Shown in pieces: positions 23,213 through 32,540 of a stretch of 64,000 nucleotides of DNA (position 1 is the first letter of the stretch; each line of letters opens with the position of its first letter). The notes below the pieces were generated by a model that did no database searches, was not told the origin of the DNA, and saw only the letters and a list, made by a program, of their open reading frames with translations. Source of the stretch: JAABVY01 sp964627935 (lineage in GTDB: Bacteria; Zixibacteria; MSB-5A5; JAABVY01); NCBI GenBank assembly GCA_964627935.1, contig CAZVLB010000018.1:1-64000 (forward strand), read 5' to 3'. The position numbers and the translations under genes were made by a program.

Positions 23213-25738
23213 ATGCCGTCCGATAACATTTATAAACGGTATAGAGGCAACCCCTATCGGATAAGAGGCATAATGAAGGGAAAAGGCGGCCACAACGCGT
23301 TACCGGTTCTACCCGTAAGGACAACATTAATTTATCCAAAATGTATCGGCACCCTGCAGATCAACCGCAGGCGTTCAATAAACCTGATAATGGATAATCA
23401 GGATGGGGATAATGAAATCGCCCTGGTGCTTTTGCAAAAGCCGAATAAATCTGATGATTTAAGGCCGGAAGATTTCTATCCGGTGGGAGTGGCCGCAAAG
23501 ATTATTCAGAAACAGCGTCTCAGCCAGGAGATTATCTCAGTCACTTTCGAGGGTCTGCGCCGTATCAGCCTGGGCAAATTCGTGCTCGAGGAACCTTACT
23601 TCATTGCCTATTGTGATGATGTCAAAGAAGAGGGCAGGAGTTCAAAAATACCCCGTCAGGCCTACACAGAAATCACTGAGGCATTGAAACGGCTGACCCT
23701 GGCCGACCAGTCTTATTCCGGGGAGCTTCTGAACATTGCCGAAAAATCGATTAAGAATCCTGGCTATTTTGCTGATAATGTCGCCTCGCAACTTCATTTG
23801 CCGTTGCATTCGAAGCAGAAAATACTTGAATCGGCCAATGTGATCGAACGCCTGACCGCTTTGAAACAGGTTGTCCTGGATGAAATAAAAAAAGTCGAAA
23901 TCCAGGCCGAGCTCGATTACAAGGTAACCAATTCGATCAAAAAGAATCAGCGTGAGGCTTTCCTCAGGGCGCAACTGCGCCAGATTCATGAAGAACTGGG
24001 CGAGGAGGATCCCAATGAGCGCCTGGTGAACATGTTCAAGCAAAAAATTGAATATTCGACTAATATCCCCACTCATGTGAGGGAACGCATAAATATCGAA
24101 ATCGAGCGCCTCAAAATGCTATCTGTGGCATCGGCCGAATACGGCGCTACCAAGGATTATATCGAATTCATGCTGGAACTTCCCTGGAACAAGAACACTA
24201 CCGATGAAACCGATCTGAAGAAAATCGAGCAGATAATAAATCAGGAATATTATGGTCCGCGCCGGATCAAGGATCGTATTATCGAGTATTTGATTATCCG
24301 CATGCTGACTGCACAGATCCGCAGTCCGATTCTCTGCCTGGCGGGTCCTCCCGGGACAGGCAAGAGCTCACTGGGGGCGGCCATAGCTCGTGCCCTGGGA
24401 CGGGAATTGATCACGATCAATGCCGCCGGTATTTCGATTACCGAGGAAATTAAGGGTGACATGCGTAATTTCCTGGGCGCCATGCCGGGCAAGATCATGC
24501 GTTCGCTGGCGGAAAAACAGACCTCCAATCCGGTTGTCATGGTCGATGATTTGGATAAGATGGCCATGTATTCCAACAGTATGTCATTGCCCCTGGCAAT
24601 GCTTGAAGTTCTCGATCCCAAACAGAACAAGACTTTTATCGACACTTATGTGGGTGTGCCTTTTGATCTTTCCAAAGCGATTTTTATAACCGCGGTGGAA
24701 ACTCTGGAGGAAATTCCACAGCCGATTATCGAGAGGATGGAGGTAATCGAATTCACCGGTTACATCGATTCCGAGAAAATTGAAATCGGCCAGAAATTTA
24801 TTATACCAAAACTGCTAAAGGCCCATAATCTGACTGATAAGCAACTATCTTTCACAGCCGGATCATTGCGCAAAATAATCCGCAATTATACTCTTGAATC
24901 AGGTTTGATCAGCTTTAAACGCGAGATAGAACTTATCTGCCGGCGCGTTTCCCGTAAAATCGCGCTTCAAAAGAAAAAACGCGCTGTAAAAATCACCGAA
25001 CGAAATATCGAAAAATATCTGGGACCGCAGGTGTTTATCCCGGAACGTGTGGAAAGTAGGCCGGAGATCGGTGTCGCCAATGGCCTGGCATGGACCGGCT
25101 CGGGCGGTGATATCATGATGATCGAGGGGATCAAAATGCATGGCTCCGGTAATGTCATCTTCACCGGATCATTGGGTGAGGTGATGAAGGAATCGATTCA
25201 GGCATCGCATTCCTATGTGCGCGCTAAAGCTGATATGCTGGGCATCGATTACAATGAGTTCGTTAATTTCGACATACATATCCATTTCCCGTCGGGAGCA
25301 GTGCCCAAGGATGGTCCCTCGGCTGGCGTGACCATATCGACCGTGATCGCATCGCTTATGTCGGATCGTCCGATTGCCAATGATATCGCCCTGACAGGTG
25401 AGGTGTCATTGCGGGGCAAGGTTTTGCCTGTATCAGGCATCAAGGAAAAGGTGGCCGCGGCGCATCGGGCCGGGCTGTTTAAGGTGATCCTGCCACGGGA
25501 TAACGGCAAGGATATCAGCGAAATGCCTCATCAGATTCTGGAGGATATGGAGTTCATATTCGTGGACCGTCTGGACGAGGTTTTTGAGCATGCCCTGCTG
25601 GAATATGATCCCCAGGATACCAGCCTTGAGGATATGCTCAGGGCCGAGATCGAAAGGATCAAGGAAGAGGATTCCAAGCCCCAACGGAAACGTCTCTCGG
25701 CCAAGCGTCGCAGGAAAAAAGGCGGCAAAAAACAGTAG
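23213..25738 (+). CDS. lon: Lon ATP-dependent protease
   Basis: Cytoplasmic AAA+ serine protease of 841 residues that degrades damaged and regulatory proteins. In order it shows the N-terminal substrate-binding domain (from LPVLPVRTTLIYP), a coiled region, Walker A GPPGTGKSS near 378, Walker B in VMVDDLDK, and the protease domain with Ser703 in KDGPSAGV and Lys746 in GIKEKV. A second possible start, ATG 23273 with AGAGG upstream, fits the family N-terminus slightly better than ATG 23213. The C-terminal tail is rich in Lys and Arg (last about 15 residues). Confidence 0.93.
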   Translation: MPSDNIYKRYRGNPYRIRGIMKGKGGHNALPVLPVRTTLIYPKCIGTLQINRRRSINLIMDNQDGDNEIALVLLQKPNKSDDLRPEDFYPVGVAAKIIQKQRLSQEIISVTFEGLRRISLGKFVLEEPYFIAYCDDVKEEGRSSKIPRQAYTEITEALKRLTLADQSYSGELLNIAEKSIKNPGYFADNVASQLHLPLHSKQKILESANVIERLTALKQVVLDEIKKVEIQAELDYKVTNSIKKNQREAFLRAQLRQIHEELGEEDPNERLVNMFKQKIEYSTNIPTHVRERINIEIERLKMLSVASAEYGATKDYIEFMLELPWNKNTTDETDLKKIEQIINQEYYGPRRIKDRIIEYLIIRMLTAQIRSPILCLAGPPGTGKSSLGAAIARALGRELITINAAGISITEEIKGDMRNFLGAMPGKIMRSLAEKQTSNPVVMVDDLDKMAMYSNSMSLPLAMLEVLDPKQNKTFIDTYVGVPFDLSKAIFITAVETLEEIPQPIIERMEVIEFTGYIDSEKIEIGQKFIIPKLLKAHNLTDKQLSFTAGSLRKIIRNYTLESGLISFKREIELICRRVSRKIALQKKKRAVKITERNIEKYLGPQVFIPERVESRPEIGVANGLAWTGSGGDIMMIEGIKMHGSGNVIFTGSLGEVMKESIQASHSYVRAKADMLGIDYNEFVNFDIHIHFPSGAVPKDGPSAGVTISTVIASLMSDRPIANDIALTGEVSLRGKVLPVSGIKEKVAAAHRAGLFKVILPRDNGKDISEMPHQILEDMEFIFVDRLDEVFEHALLEYDPQDTSLEDMLRAEIERIKEEDSKPQRKRLSAKRRRKKGGKKQ

Positions 25739-25837
25739 TGCTTAGAACTGCTTTCAGGCCATGCCTCAGCTTAATTGTCCTCAAGTGATGCTTTAATAGC
25801 GCTTATACATTTCTAATTGTTCGCCTGCCAAAAAATC

Positions 25838-25867
25838 TTGACAAACATCGGCTTACGGGTTTAATTG
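25838..25867 (+). promoter_or_regulatory. Possible promoter of the cohesin-like/BACON/dockerin gene
   Basis: A perfect TTGACA (25838-25843) is followed after 18 nt by TAATTG (25862-25867). The -10 match is weak. The predicted leader would be about 100 nt. Confidence 0.35.
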
Positions 25868-25972
25868 TAATTGGACCTTTTACTATCTTATTTTACTTGA
25901 AATTCCTTACCCGAAAGGTACGTCGATAAAAATTTAACCATGAGATGATATGTCTTATTCAGGGAGGTGCCG

Positions 25973-28300
25973 ATGCATAGGATAGCTTTTGCAGGGGGTT
26001 GTCTGCTCATATTTTTGCTTTTATCTTTTTCGTCATTATTTGCCCAGGGGGATCCGGGAAATCCCGATACGGTGCGTGTAGGCACCGTACAGGTTGATCC
26101 GCAGCCTACGCCGGTTGCCTTCAGCGTTCCCGTTACTTTGTACAATGATGAAACTCTGGGAGCGGCCTCCCTTGGAATTTATTACAATTCCACGGATGTA
26201 ACCATAGATTCGATCAGCCTCGTGGGCGGTGCCGCCGAGAATGCCATTAATCAATCAAGTGTCAATGCCACTTCTCAATACGGCCTGATCGGATTCGTTT
26301 ATTTCCCGAATATCAGCCAGCCGGTGCAGCCGGGAGACAGCCTTCTGGCAACACTCTGGTTTACATTGGATGCCAATGCGCCCGACCAGACGATTTTGCT
26401 GGATTCAGGTTTCGTGCCGCCGGCCGGTGCATTTATTCTTACCACATTGGGAGGCACGTCGCTTGAGCCCCAATTTAAATCCGGTGAAATTATAGTTGGT
26501 GAGGGTACACCGCCGATTCCTGAGATCGATCTGAATCCGGAATCTTTCAGTTTCAGTGCCACGGTTGGAGATCCCAATCCACCGGGACAGGTACTTAATA
26601 TTATAAATTCAGGAGAGGGGGTCTTGCTGTGGTCGGCCAGCTGGAATTCGAGCTGGCTAAATGTTGCTCCAGCCTCAGGCACGGCGCCATCGAATCCCTC
26701 CGTCTCAGTCAATATCAGCGGTTTGGGTGCCGGGGTATATCAGGATACTATAACAGTAAGCGGCGTGGACGCTTCGAATTCTCCGCAACTGGTGCCGGTA
26801 ACTCTGACTCTGGCCGAGCCGGCTCCGGAAATCGAGCTGAGCCCGGACGAGTTCTATTTCATCGCTCAGCAGGATGCTTCAAATCCTCCCGACCAGCAGA
26901 TGACAATCACCAATGTCGGCGGCGGAGTACTGGCCTGGTCAGCCATAAATTCGAGCACATGGTTGACACTGTCGAGTTATTCTGGCGGGTCGGGTGAGAC
27001 GATCGACCTGATGGTTGATATAACCGGGCTGCCGTATGGCATATATATAGATACGATCGAAGTTAGCGATCCGAATGCAACCAATTCTCCTCAATTTGCC
27101 GAGGTAACATTGGAGCTGGTAAGTTCATTCCCCGTACTTGAAGTTGCCGAGGACAGCTTCGTGGTTGCCGCAGCGGCTGACTCTAATCCCTATGTCAGAA
27201 CCATTCATGTAATAAATGGCGGCGGTGGGACTATGAACTATTCCCTGGCATCGGGTGAAACCTGGATCGATTTTAATCCGCAAAATGGCACCACAACCGA
27301 TACGGCCGAGGTCTCGGTGACATTTCTGTCAACCGGTCTGCCTCTGGGATTTCACTATGACACGATAGTCGTGTCATCCACCAATGCGGATGACAGCCCG
27401 CAGGAGATACCGGTTTTCATGTGGGTTATGAGTAATCCACCGAGTCTCTCGATTTCAACTAACTCTTTGAATTTTGTTGGATTTGAATGCCAGAATATAC
27501 CGCCCATCGCGGACCAGACTTTTGAAATAACCAGCCCTGGTCTGGAGGATCTGGACTGGACGGCGACATGGAATTCAGGCTGGCTGGATGTTGTTCCATC
27601 GGCTGATGACGATGATGCCACGGTAACTGTGAGTGTTAATGAAACCGGGCTGGCACCGGGTATTTATGTTGACACGATACATATAGACGCAACCTGGTCA
27701 CTTACTCCGGATGAGGAAATCGTCGTTACATTTGAAATTGAAGATTTTACCGGTCAGGCTGAGCTTCTGGTCAGCACAACCTACCAGGAATATATATTCC
27801 TGGCCGGCAATGTCGGTGTGACCTTTTTCCCTGCCTTTACTATTTCGAATGGCTCCAGCGGATGTATGGACTGGTATATCGAGGATCCTTATCCCTGGCT
27901 GAATTTCCTGCCGGTTTCAGGAAGTAACCAGACAATTGTCTTCCCCCGGGTAGATGGCGGCGGATTACCGTTGGGTAAGACGTCGGGGCAGTTTGTCGTG
28001 CGTTCTGATGGCGCGATAAATGATTCGACAGTGGTCGATTTCGATCTGTATATTACGCAATTTGGCGATGCCAATTGTGATGGTGAAATTAATGTCAGCG
28101 ATGCTGTCTGGATCACCAACTACATTTTTATCGAAGGACCCGAACCCTGTCCAAGGATATTTACAGGTGATGTCAACTGCTCCTATGATGTTGATATCTC
28201 TGATGTTGTATATATTATAAATAAAATCTTTGTGAACGGTCCGAATCCCTGCCTGTATGATCCGATTATATATCCCGGCTTCGATCCGCCCAGGAACTAG
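25973..28300 (+). CDS. Secreted protein: cohesin-like domain, five BACON-like repeats, dockerin-like tail
   Basis: Exported protein of 775 residues with a signal peptide ending SSLFAQ. Residues 30-170 resemble a cohesin-type beta-sandwich. Five repeats of about 100 residues follow (starting near 180, 284, 384, 488 and 595), each with a strand pattern of the type WLNVAPASG, as in BACON/Ig-like modules. The end (about 700-760) has two dockerin-like calcium-loop repeats, GDANCDGEINVSDAV and GDVNCSYDVDISDVV. ATG 25973 is preferred over GTG 25967 because AGGGAGG then has normal spacing. No catalytic domain is visible, so it is probably a surface or scaffold protein. Confidence 0.75.
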   Translation: MHRIAFAGGCLLIFLLLSFSSLFAQGDPGNPDTVRVGTVQVDPQPTPVAFSVPVTLYNDETLGAASLGIYYNSTDVTIDSISLVGGAAENAINQSSVNATSQYGLIGFVYFPNISQPVQPGDSLLATLWFTLDANAPDQTILLDSGFVPPAGAFILTTLGGTSLEPQFKSGEIIVGEGTPPIPEIDLNPESFSFSATVGDPNPPGQVLNIINSGEGVLLWSASWNSSWLNVAPASGTAPSNPSVSVNISGLGAGVYQDTITVSGVDASNSPQLVPVTLTLAEPAPEIELSPDEFYFIAQQDASNPPDQQMTITNVGGGVLAWSAINSSTWLTLSSYSGGSGETIDLMVDITGLPYGIYIDTIEVSDPNATNSPQFAEVTLELVSSFPVLEVAEDSFVVAAAADSNPYVRTIHVINGGGGTMNYSLASGETWIDFNPQNGTTTDTAEVSVTFLSTGLPLGFHYDTIVVSSTNADDSPQEIPVFMWVMSNPPSLSISTNSLNFVGFECQNIPPIADQTFEITSPGLEDLDWTATWNSGWLDVVPSADDDDATVTVSVNETGLAPGIYVDTIHIDATWSLTPDEEIVVTFEIEDFTGQAELLVSTTYQEYIFLAGNVGVTFFPAFTISNGSSGCMDWYIEDPYPWLNFLPVSGSNQTIVFPRVDGGGLPLGKTSGQFVVRSDGAINDSTVVDFDLYITQFGDANCDGEINVSDAVWITNYIFIEGPEPCPRIFTGDVNCSYDVDISDVVYIINKIFVNGPNPCLYDPIIYPGFDPPRN

Positions 28301-28320
28301 GTATAAATGACGATAATATG

Positions 28321-28348
28321 CGGGATGGGTTAGCACCCATCCCGTTTT
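28321..28348 (+). terminator. Rho-independent terminator
   Basis: A perfect 10-bp stem CGGGATGGGT/ACCCATCCCG with loop TAGC is followed by TTTTATTTAT. It lies 20 nt after the stop of the BACON/dockerin gene. Confidence 0.9.
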
Positions 28349-28603
28349 ATTTATGCCTCGATTAAAGTACTTGTGCTCTTTTCCCGAAAAAATAATAGAA
28401 ACAAAGATAAGGCAAGTGCTGTTAAAGACTTATGAACCTCTCAAACCTGATTCTCGAATTTTGATTGGAATTGACAATCTCTAATAATGAAGTATATTAT
28501 AGACTGTCATCAGACGGCAAAGATGCCGTTAAATTACCGGCAGGCTGACTTCATTTTTGACCGATTATTTTATTAACAATAGGATTTTGACTGGAGGTTT
28601 TTT
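28349..28603 (+). other. Intergenic region with promoter and leader hairpin
   Basis: There is no gene here. It contains the promoter at 28471-28498 and, in the predicted leader, a 6-bp hairpin ACGGCA-AAGA-TGCCGT (28514-28529). GGAGG at 28593-28597 is the ribosome site of the M1 peptidase gene. Confidence 0.6.
28471..28498 (+). promoter_or_regulatory. Sigma70-type promoter of the M1 peptidase gene
   Basis: TTGACA (28471-28476) and TATATT (28493-28498) are separated by 16 nt. The start would be near 28505, leaving a leader of about 100 nt before GTG 28604. Confidence 0.6.
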
Positions 28604-30898
28604 GTGAGATTTCTCCCGGTTTTGATACTGGTTTTATGCATGATGTTCACAGCAACTCATGCCGCGGAGGAGGATGGCCCGGAGGCCGCGCAGGCCTTTT
28701 TTGAAAGCATCGGGCAGAAACAGTTGATTGTGGAAGATGTTAGCGAGCTCTCACCCGAAGAGCTTCAGGAGATGATTCATACAACCCATGATTTCTGCCG
28801 TCACGGCAAGGCCCTGAGGCTGCATAATGCCAGGCAGATGGCTTCAGAAATGGGTATAAAATCAACCATGGAAGCCTCGCAGCTCAATTGGGATGCGCTC
28901 TATTATGAGATTAATTTCGGTATCGATTTTGACTTCAATACTATCAACGGCTATGTGCGCACCCATGCCGCCAGCCTGACCGATGGTTTGAATTTGCTCG
29001 AACTGAATCTCGTCGATGCCCTTAATGTCGATTCCGCAGTTATGAACGGAACCCAGTTGTCATTTTCGCACAGCAGTAATCTGGTCAGCATCACGCTGGA
29101 TGGTACCTATGATACCAATGACACCTTTTCAGTTTATCTGTATTACAATGGTACTCCCTCGGGCGGGGGATTTCAGGGTTTTGAGTTCGGAAGCCATGGC
29201 GGCTACGAAATAGCATCCACGCTTTCAGAACCATATTCTGCCCGAAGCTGGTGGCCCTGCAAAGATTACCCCGAGGATAAGGCCGATTCGGTTGATATTA
29301 TAATCACTCATCCTGATAATTTCGTCTGTGCCTCCAATGGTCTGGTGGAGTCAATTGTGGATAACGGCGATGGAACCAAGACCACTCACTGGAAACATAA
29401 ATATCCCATCGCAACCTACCTGGTAGCCATCGGGGTAACCAATTATGTCGAATTCAGGGAATGGTATGTGGCCGAGAATGGCGATAGTATGCCGGTGGAT
29501 TTCTATGTCTATCCGGAAAACCTGAATACGGCCCAGGTGTATTATCCGGTAACTGTCGATATGATCGATACTCTGGCCCCGTTATTTGGAGAATACCCGT
29601 TTATCGATGAAAAATACGGCACGCTGCAATTTAACTGGGGCGGCGGTATGGAGCATCAGACAAACACTTCATTATCTTCAAATGCCTATTACCAGAGTAT
29701 CATAGCCCATGAGCTCGGCCATCAATGGTGGGGCGATATGATCACCTGCGAGGATTTTCATGAAATCTGGCTCAATGAGGGTTTCGCCACCTATACCGAA
29801 GCACTCTGGTTCGAGGCAACCGAGGGCTCGGCATTTTATCATGATTATATGAATGGTATGGCCTATACCAATTCGGGCACAATCTGGTGCCAGGATACCT
29901 CGGATGTCTGGTCGATCTTTACCTCACGAGTTTATGACAAGGGCGCCTGGTTCCTGCACATGCTGCGTAACTGGGTGGGAGATAGCACTTTCTTTTCGAT
30001 TTTCGATGCCTATTATAATGACGTGCGCTATAAATGGGGTACCATTAACTCCGTGCAGTTCAGGGATCTGTGTATTGATGTCAGCGGTGATTCCAATTTA
30101 AGCGACTTTTTTGATGACTGGATCTGGGGCGAAAAATATCCCCTATACCGATATTCCTATGATTACGAAGAGTATGAGCCGGGTAAATTTGTGCTCTATG
30201 TTCATATTCGCCAGACCCAGACAACCAATCCCCAGGTTTTCGATATGCCCATTGATCTGCGCTTCCCTGATGGTGTAACTACCCATGAGTTCAGGGTTTA
30301 CAATGATCAGCGGGAACAGGATTTTATCCTCTGGGCAGAGAATGTCAGCAATTATCCATATGCCATATATTTTGACCAGGATGACTGGATTCTAAAAAAT
30401 GCCTCCGGCGAGGGCTATGGTTACCATGTGATTTATGATCCAATCGATACGGCTACCCAATATCAGCCATACGAGGACTCGGTAATTGTCAGAGGCGGAA
30501 CAGAGCCGTATCAGTTCTATAAGATATCTGGCGATCTTCCTGACGGTGTCAATGTCGATCTCAACAGCGGCAAAATCAGCGGTACCCCTGCGGAATTTGG
30601 GGATTTCCAATTTGCTGTCAGGGTGGAGGATGCGTCAGTGCCCACCAAGGCGCAACAGGTTCAGTATAATCTTACGGTTGAAGAATACCCATTGATGGTT
30701 GGCGATGCCAATTTTGATGGCGGGATCAATGTCTCCGATGCAGTCTGGATTATCAATTTCGTATTCGCGGCAGGGCCGGAACCCCAGCCGGTTATGGAGT
30801 CGGGCGATGCCAATTGCGATGGCGAAGTTAATGTCTCAGATGCGGTCTGGATTATCAATTATGTTTTCACCGGCGGACCCGCGCCGGGAGACTGCTGA
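28604..30898 (+). CDS. Secreted M1-family metallopeptidase with Ig-like and dockerin-like domains
   Basis: Exported zinc aminopeptidase of 764 residues starting at GTG 28604 (GGAGG 6 nt upstream), with a signal peptide ending TATHAA. The M1 domain has the zinc motif HELGH near 369, the third ligand in LNEGFATYTEAL near 391 and the substrate motif GGGMEHQT, where His replaces Asn of the usual GxMEN. A putative Ig domain (about 610-690, DLPDGVNVDLNSGKISGTP) and two dockerin-like repeats (GDANFDGGINVSDAV, GDANCDGEVNVSDAV) end the protein. It probably digests peptides outside the cell. Confidence 0.88.
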   Translation: MRFLPVLILVLCMMFTATHAAEEDGPEAAQAFFESIGQKQLIVEDVSELSPEELQEMIHTTHDFCRHGKALRLHNARQMASEMGIKSTMEASQLNWDALYYEINFGIDFDFNTINGYVRTHAASLTDGLNLLELNLVDALNVDSAVMNGTQLSFSHSSNLVSITLDGTYDTNDTFSVYLYYNGTPSGGGFQGFEFGSHGGYEIASTLSEPYSARSWWPCKDYPEDKADSVDIIITHPDNFVCASNGLVESIVDNGDGTKTTHWKHKYPIATYLVAIGVTNYVEFREWYVAENGDSMPVDFYVYPENLNTAQVYYPVTVDMIDTLAPLFGEYPFIDEKYGTLQFNWGGGMEHQTNTSLSSNAYYQSIIAHELGHQWWGDMITCEDFHEIWLNEGFATYTEALWFEATEGSAFYHDYMNGMAYTNSGTIWCQDTSDVWSIFTSRVYDKGAWFLHMLRNWVGDSTFFSIFDAYYNDVRYKWGTINSVQFRDLCIDVSGDSNLSDFFDDWIWGEKYPLYRYSYDYEEYEPGKFVLYVHIRQTQTTNPQVFDMPIDLRFPDGVTTHEFRVYNDQREQDFILWAENVSNYPYAIYFDQDDWILKNASGEGYGYHVIYDPIDTATQYQPYEDSVIVRGGTEPYQFYKISGDLPDGVNVDLNSGKISGTPAEFGDFQFAVRVEDASVPTKAQQVQYNLTVEEYPLMVGDANFDGGINVSDAVWIINFVFAAGPEPQPVMESGDANCDGEVNVSDAVWIINYVFTGGPAPGDC

Positions 30899-30920
30899 TC
30901 GGATAGAAAATAATTCTGGA

Positions 30921-30947
30921 AATGGGGTCGTATGGCCCCATTTTTTT
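30921..30947 (+). terminator. Rho-independent terminator
   Basis: AATGGGG/CCCCATT form a 7-bp stem with an 8-nt loop, overlapping a run of seven T residues (30941-30947). It is 22 nt after the M1 peptidase stop. Confidence 0.85.
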
Positions 30948-31007
30948 ATGCCGTTTCAATCGAAATTTTTAATTTGCCAAGCCATTAATTAATTGTATCT
31001 TCAAACT

Positions 31008-31175
31008 ATGTTTGTCGGATTAACTATAATATTATTGGGCACATTTTTCCTGCTCAGGAATCTTGGTGTGATTGAGGGCGATTTCTGGGGATGGTTCTGG
31101 CCGTCGGTGATTATCCTGCTGGGGCTAAGCATGATCCTGAAAAGACCCGTAAAGAAACATGATTCCGAGGCTTGA
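31008..31175 (+). CDS. Small LiaI/LiaF-like two-helix membrane protein
   Basis: Protein of 55 residues made of two hydrophobic helices joined by a short loop, with the pattern LRNLGVIEGDFWGWFWPSVI typical of the LiaI/LiaF-type transmembrane region found in many small membrane proteins. A TTG at 30993 could extend it by five residues. There is no clear ribosome binding site. It sits 61 nt upstream of miaB. The function is unknown; relatives are linked to envelope stress sensing. Confidence 0.6.
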   Translation: MFVGLTIILLGTFFLLRNLGVIEGDFWGWFWPSVIILLGLSMILKRPVKKHDSEA

Positions 31176-31236
31176 ATACGATTTTCCTGTTTGCGCCGAC
31201 TTACTTGCGGAAATTACTTCACCGGCATAGAACATT

Positions 31237-32529
31237 ATGAGTACTAAGAAATTCTACCTGGAAACATATGGTTGCCAGATGAACGAGTATGACTCGCATC
31301 TGGTGGAATCGCTCCTGATCTCGGCCGGCTTCCAGAAGACCGACGTCCAGAAAGATGCCGATATCGTAATCATGAACACCTGCTCGGTACGCCGGAAGGC
31401 CGAAGAGCGGGCGCTCGGGCGGATCCGCAGTGTACCCTCCAACGGCAAACAGCCGGAAATCGCGGTGATTGGATGCATGGCCCAGAAGATGGGCGATCGG
31501 CTTCTAAATGAAAATAAAAACGTAAAATATGTTCTCGGTACCGACAGGTTTCATCAACTGGCAGAACTGCTGAAAGGTGGCAAAGATGCTCCGGTAGTGG
31601 ATATCTCCTGCCGCGATGAACCGCTTGAGGTTGATTACAGGAAATCCTCCGACGGCATATCAAATTTCGTCACGATAATGCGCGGATGCAATAATTTCTG
31701 CTCCTATTGCATCGTCCCTTATGTGCGCGGACGAGAACGGCATCGTGAACCGGATCGTATACTGGAAGAGATAGCCATGTATCGCCATTCGGGCACGAAA
31801 GAGATCTGGCTTCTGGGGCAGAATGTTAATTCCTATAGATTCAACAGCCTGGAGTTTCCCGGCTTGCTCGAACGTGTGGCCGATAAATGTGATATTCCCA
31901 GACTTCGTTTTCTGACATCTCACCCTAAGGACTTCTCAAAAAGGCTGGCCGAGGTCATGGCCTTGCATAAAAATATATGTCGGGCGATTCATCTGCCCGT
32001 GCAGTCCGGGTCGGATCGTATTCTCGAAAAGATGAACCGCAAATACACTTCCGATGATTACATGAAAAAGGTCGAGGTGCTTCGGTCGCTTATGCCGGAT
32101 GTTGTAATTTCTACGGATATCATAGTCGGCTTTCCGGGGGAAACTGAAGAGGATTATTTGCGCACGCGGGAAATGATGAGGGCAATAGAGTTTGATTCGG
32201 CCTTCATGTTCCGCTATTCAGTGAGAGAAGGTACCCGTGCCGAAAAGTTTGAAGACGATGTCCCCGAACAGGAAAAGCTTGAACGCCTGGATGACCTGAT
32301 TCGTTTTCAAAAGGAAATATCCGAGCGCAAGATGAAAGAAAAGGTCGGATCGATCCAGGCGGTTCTGCTGGAAGCGACAGCCCGTCAGGATGAAAATGAT
32401 GCGATCGGTAAATCCGATGGGGGAATCAATGTCGTGGTGCGAAATGCGGCTGATGATATCGGCCGGATTATAAAGGCAAAAATAATATCGTCCACCTATT
32501 CAACTCTGGTGGGTGAAAGAATAGATTGA
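31237..32529 (+). CDS. miaB: tRNA-2-methylthio-N6-dimethylallyladenosine synthase
   Basis: Radical SAM methylthiotransferase of 430 residues that adds a methylthio group to A37 of tRNAs reading UNN codons. The N-terminal domain has the three cluster cysteines in YGCQMNEYDS, MNTCSVR and GCMAQ. The radical SAM motif CNNFCSYC lies near residue 150, and a TRAM domain ends the protein (about 365-430). The YGCQMN start separates MiaB from MtaB and RimO. The stop lies 12 nt before the ATG of the next gene, so the two are probably cotranscribed. Confidence 0.92.
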   Translation: MSTKKFYLETYGCQMNEYDSHLVESLLISAGFQKTDVQKDADIVIMNTCSVRRKAEERALGRIRSVPSNGKQPEIAVIGCMAQKMGDRLLNENKNVKYVLGTDRFHQLAELLKGGKDAPVVDISCRDEPLEVDYRKSSDGISNFVTIMRGCNNFCSYCIVPYVRGRERHREPDRILEEIAMYRHSGTKEIWLLGQNVNSYRFNSLEFPGLLERVADKCDIPRLRFLTSHPKDFSKRLAEVMALHKNICRAIHLPVQSGSDRILEKMNRKYTSDDYMKKVEVLRSLMPDVVISTDIIVGFPGETEEDYLRTREMMRAIEFDSAFMFRYSVREGTRAEKFEDDVPEQEKLERLDDLIRFQKEISERKMKEKVGSIQAVLLEATARQDENDAIGKSDGGINVVVRNAADDIGRIIKAKIISSTYSTLVGERID

Positions 32530-32540
32530 CAGGAGGAGGT

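Noticed and set aside
29600..29700. His in place of Asn in the M1 motif (GGMEH) as a sign of inactivity
   Set aside because: The zinc-binding HELGH and downstream Glu are intact, and I recall the same variant in other bacterial M1 peptidases, so it is noted but not treated as a defect.
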